Source of the DNA: Chloroflexota bacterium
GTDB taxonomy: Bacteria; Chloroflexota; Dehalococcoidia; DSTF01; RBG-16-68-14
Assembly: GCA_022573935.1 (NCBI GenBank)
Contig: JACZTE010000047.1
Location: forward strand, 1-7,035
Direction of reading: 5' to 3'
Length of the DNA stretch: 7,035 nt
Under the pieces are notes generated by a model. It searched no databases. It was not told where the DNA came from and saw only the letters and a list, made by a program, of their open reading frames with translations. Shown here one piece after another: positions 4,843 to 7,035 of the stretch. The first letter of the stretch is position 1; the number at the start of each line of letters is the position of its first letter. The translations under genes and the position numbers were made by a program.

Positions 4843-5130
4843 ATGCTAATTCTCACGCGCAAGGTCGATCAAGGCATCGTCATCTCAGGGAACATTCATA
4901 TCCGCGTGCTGGGAGTGCAGCGTGACCGTGTGAAGATCGGCATCTCGGCGCCGAGAGAGATCACCGTGTTGCGTGATGAACTCGTCGACCGCGACGAGAA
5001 AGATGACATCGCCGCGGACGCCCAGAAGCGATCCACGAACAGCCACGACGAGCAGATCCTTGAGATAAACATTGGAGAGACAGAGAAGGACGGCAGCGAG
5101 CGCGAGGTGCGCCAGCCAAGCGAAGATTAA
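4843..5130 (+). CDS. csrA: Carbon storage regulator CsrA
   Basis: A 95-residue protein whose first 50 residues are a clear CsrA/RsmA domain: MLILTRKV at the start, the strand IRVLGVQRDRVKIGISAP, and ITVLRDEL. The RNA-contact residues L4, R6 and R44 of the family are present. CsrA dimers bind GGA-containing hairpins in mRNA leaders and control translation and stability; in flagellated Gram-positive-type bacteria CsrA controls flagellin translation and is antagonised by FliW, which is not in this window. Unlike typical 60-75-residue members, it carries a hydrophilic, charged tail of about 45 residues rich in Asp, Glu, Lys and Ser, predicted to be largely disordered. The start is fixed by the MLILTR motif, and the ribosome-binding region is the purine run at 4824-4840. 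Its TAA (5128-5130) overlaps the stop of the convergent oxidoreductase-like gene. Confidence 0.95.
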   Translation: MLILTRKVDQGIVISGNIHIRVLGVQRDRVKIGISAPREITVLRDELVDRDEKDDIAADAQKRSTNSHDEQILEINIGETEKDGSEREVRQPSED

Positions 5131-6158
5131 CGAGCGACTACCGTCAGTCGCGGCCGACGACCGGCCGCCGGCACGGTTTTACCGCCGCCCCGAATCACTC
5201 GGAAGGGCGGCGGTGCTGCGTCTCCAGGCCTAACGGCCGGCACTTCGGCCGGGCCGCCGAAGCTCATCGACTGGCGGGCCGCCCACCAGAGCGCGGCCAC
5301 CTGTGTCCAACGCTCGCCGTTGCCGTGGGAGCCATCGCCTGCGGCTACGGCGCTCAAGAAGCCTTGCGCCTCCTCCGCCAACGGATCTAGAGCGGGCGCG
5401 CCTTTCGCGGGACCCTGAGGCGCTGTGACGAAGGCAGCGCCTTCCGCGAAGAGATCCGTGTCCTTCCCGCCGACGAAACGTAGCGGCGCGACCGGGTCCT
5501 GGTCGTCCAGCACAACGGTGCGACTGGGGGTGGTGATCACCAACTGGCTGATGCCCTTCTCTTCGGCGAGGCTAATCGTGCACTGCGCCAGCAGACCGTT
5601 GCTGTACTGCAACGTAAGGAATACGGCGCAGACCTCGGCGACTTCGTCGCGACGGCTGGCGGCGGCCGTCACCGAGTGCGGCGTGTCGCCCAAGAGCGTC
5701 TGGCAGATAGCCAACTCCTCCGTGGCCAGCTCAGCGATGCGGGCCGGATCGCCGGGAGAGGCCACGCGAAGGCCGCGCAGATAGAGGGGGCGCCAGAACG
5801 GCTCTTTGCCCGCCAGAAGCCGCTGTAGGAAGCTAAAGCCCTTCCGATGCTGGAACGGCTCCGCGAACTGCAGGAAGCGGCCCTGAGCGCGGCTCAGGTG
5901 GGTCAGGACGCCGGCCTGCCACGGACTGAGCAGAAACGGCGCAGCGTAGAGTACCGGTAGCTCTGCCTCCAGCGCCTCCTTCGCCCGCGCAAAGGGATCG
6001 CTGCAGCCGGGGACAAGAACAAGAGCGTCGATTCCCCCGGGAAGCTCTTCAGGCAGAGAGCAGAGCTCTGTCAGGCCAGAGAGGATAGCGACCCAGCGCG
6101 CAGCCTCCTCGCCTTCGCCAAGCAGCGCCACGCGCAGGCTGCGACAGTTTCTCTCCAT
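5127..6158 (-). CDS. Gfo/Idh/MocA-like protein, diverged and probably atypical
   Basis: A 343-residue protein. The N-terminus (LRVALLGEGEEAARWVAIL, about 8-26) looks like the first strand and glycine turn of a Rossmann fold. The layout after it follows Gfo/Idh/MocA NAD(P)-dependent oxidoreductases: DALVLVPGCSDPFARAKEALEAELPVLYAAPF, then FAEPFQHRKGFSFLQRLLAG, then a mixed alpha/beta domain with a helix at FLSAVAAGD. The conserved EKP motif that should follow the second helix is replaced by AAP (VLYAAPFLL), and the usual catalytic His/Lys is not obvious, so a sugar-dehydrogenase activity is doubtful; it may bind a nucleotide or act as a scaffold. The last 30 residues are a basic, Pro/Gly-rich tail. 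ATG 6158 is the only usable start in the open frame (upstream TAG at 6216-6218), but its Shine-Dalgarno sequence is weak. It lies 84 bases after the sigma-factor gene on the same strand and may be co-transcribed with it. Confidence 0.65.
   Translation of the reverse strand: MERNCRSLRVALLGEGEEAARWVAILSGLTELCSLPEELPGGIDALVLVPGCSDPFARAKEALEAELPVLYAAPFLLSPWQAGVLTHLSRAQGRFLQFAEPFQHRKGFSFLQRLLAGKEPFWRPLYLRGLRVASPGDPARIAELATEELAICQTLLGDTPHSVTAAASRRDEVAEVCAVFLTLQYSNGLLAQCTISLAEEKGISQLVITTPSRTVVLDDQDPVAPLRFVGGKDTDLFAEGAAFVTAPQGPAKGAPALDPLAEEAQGFLSAVAAGDGSHGNGERWTQVAALWWAARQSMSFGGPAEVPAVRPGDAAPPPFRVIRGGGKTVPAAGRRPRLTVVAR
5134..5180 (+). terminator. Possible stem-loops ending the csrA transcript
   Basis: Just after the csrA stop, GCGACT (5134-5139) pairs with AGTCGC (5146-5151), and GGCCG (5152-5156) pairs with CGGCC (5162-5166). 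A TTTT at 5177-5180 comes about 10 bases later. Two adjacent stems could stop transcription or protect the 3' end. The distance to the T run makes a standard intrinsic terminator doubtful. The structures lie inside the 3' coding end of the opposite gene. Confidence 0.3.
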
Positions 6159-6191
6159 ATACGTAGCGTAGCGCCCTCGGCCCGCGGGGGC

Positions 6192-6210
6192 CTTCAGGGA
6201 ACACCCTGAG
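6192..6210. repeat. Small inverted repeat between sigma factor and oxidoreductase-like genes
   Basis: TCAGGG (6194-6199) and CCCTGA (6204-6209) form a 6-bp stem with a 4-base AACA loop; a further ACCCTGA copy lies at 6224-6230. No T-tract follows on the minus strand. It could attenuate read-through from the sigma gene or serve as an operator for the oxidoreductase-like gene. Confidence 0.3.
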
Positions 6211-6242
6211 GCGAGCTACGCAGTACCCTGATCTTTTCGGGG

Positions 6243-7035
6243 CTAAGCCGCGTCTTCGAGATCTTCGGTGAGCGCGCCGCGGAGGCGGCGGATGGCGCGG
6301 TGCCGGAGCTGCGACGCTCGCGACTCGGAGATACCGAGCACGTTGCCGATGCTCTTCAGGGAGCGCGCCTGCATGTAGTAGAGTTGGACGATGGTGCGTT
6401 CTCGATCCGGGAGCTGCTCCACGGCTTCGTGCAGCTTGTGTCGTATCATCGTCTCCTGCACCATCGCGTCGGGGTCCACCGATGGGTCATCGTCGGCCAT
6501 CTCCCAGAGCTTCTCCGTATTACCGCTGACAGCGTGATCTGCGAGGTCGTCCAGGGAGACGACATGGATGCTGCTGCTGCGCAGCGTCTTCAGGAAGTCC
6601 TGCTGGCTCAGGCCCATCTGCTTGGCCAGCTCCTTCTTGGTAGGCGAACGGCCCAGCTTGACGTGGAGAGCAGCGCTGGCTCGCTCCACATCGCTCGAGA
6701 ACTTCTGGAGCGAGCGCGGCAACGGGTGGGCCGCACGCAGCGCATCGAGGATAGCGCCGCGGATGCGAGGCAGCGCGTAGGTAGAGAACTTGGCGCCTCG
6801 GTTGGGATCATAGCTGTGGTAGGCCTCGATCAGCCCCTGCATGCCACAGCTGATCATGTCCTCATACTGGAGGATGCCGGCGCTGGATGATCCCACAGCG
6901 ATGCGATTCACCGCGTGGCGAACCAAGGGCATATAGTCCTGGGTAATCTGTCCCAGGTCATCGCCGGGATGCTGGTGCTGGACGTTGGCCTGCGGTCGGC
7001 GCGCCGACTTGGACTTAGCCGACCGCCGAGCGCCT
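6243..7035 (-). CDS. FliA/WhiG-family RNA polymerase sigma factor, 5' end outside window
   Basis: The frame runs without a stop or usable start codon from TAG (6243-6245) to the right edge, giving 263 visible residues. ATG 6932 is not the true start: the sequence before it, ITQDY, joins PLVRHAVNRIAVG to make the usual first helix of region 2. Before that lies a basic Arg/Lys/Ser-rich leader of unknown length. Region 2 is clear (YEDMISCGMQGLIEAY, then FSTYALPRIRGAILDALR and the FliA/WhiG signature HPLPRSLQKF). Region 3 follows (LGRSPTKKELAKQMGLSQQDF), and region 4 is intact (LPDRERTIVQLYYMQARSLKSIGNVLGISESRASQLRHRAIRRLR). The family directs core polymerase to flagellar/chemotaxis promoters (sigma-28) or, as WhiG, to development genes. 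CsrA nearby favours motility. No FlgM anti-sigma gene is visible. Confidence 0.92.
   Translation of the reverse strand, partial: GARRSAKSKSARRPQANVQHQHPGDDLGQITQDYMPLVRHAVNRIAVGSSSAGILQYEDMISCGMQGLIEAYHSYDPNRGAKFSTYALPRIRGAILDALRAAHPLPRSLQKFSSDVERASAALHVKLGRSPTKKELAKQMGLSQQDFLKTLRSSSIHVVSLDDLADHAVSGNTEKLWEMADDDPSVDPDAMVQETMIRHKLHEAVEQLPDRERTIVQLYYMQARSLKSIGNVLGISESRASQLRHRAIRRLRGALTEDLEDAA

Noticed and set aside
6300..6890. Plus-strand ORF of 196 codons opposite the sigma factor
   Set aside because: It is antisense to all the conserved sigma regions, with no recognisable domain and no start context.
1..7035. CRISPR arrays, tRNA/rRNA genes, insertion sequences or phage genes
   Set aside because: I saw no regularly spaced repeats, cloverleaf or rRNA segments, transposase motifs or terminal inverted repeats.

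Overview
The window is GC-rich bacterial DNA with short intergenic gaps. It most resembles Chloroflexota of the Thermomicrobia/Sphaerobacter type. That placement is inferred from the combination of a FliA/WhiG-type sigma factor, CsrA, a soluble GAF-histidine kinase operon and very small zinc-knuckle proteins; no marker gene settles it. CsrA and a FliA-like sigma factor suggest a flagellated organism, although no flagellar structural gene lies in the window.

Left part (1-1266): the C-terminal end of a VWA-domain protein converges on a methylmalonyl-CoA-epimerase-like VOC protein (minus strand). Across an AT-richer divergent promoter region lies a compact plus-strand unit: promoter (734-761), a well-conserved c-di-AMP (ydaO/yuaA-type) riboswitch aptamer (824-938), a strong Shine-Dalgarno sequence, a 69-residue zinc-ribbon protein (985-1194) and an intrinsic terminator (1225-1266). 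This is the clearest non-coding element here, and its target gene is of unknown function.

Middle part (1267-4634): a 176-base gene-free leader with an operator-like inverted repeat precedes a second small zinc-knuckle protein (1443-1664). A probable operon follows: a NarL/FixJ-type response regulator, a 111-residue protein of unknown function, a soluble GAF-HisKA-HATPase histidine kinase, and a single-domain receiver whose start codon overlaps the kinase stop. The likely logic is a cytoplasmic sensor that phosphorylates the stand-alone receiver, the DNA-binding regulator, or both.

Right part (4635-7035): csrA is preceded by a hairpin that presents an ANGGAN motif in its loop and by a GGA-rich Shine-Dalgarno region. 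This arrangement suggests CsrA represses its own translation. csrA converges on, and shares its stop-codon bases with, a minus-strand Gfo/Idh/MocA-like protein that has lost the usual EKP motif. Upstream of that gene on the same strand is a FliA/WhiG-family sigma factor whose N-terminus runs off the window.
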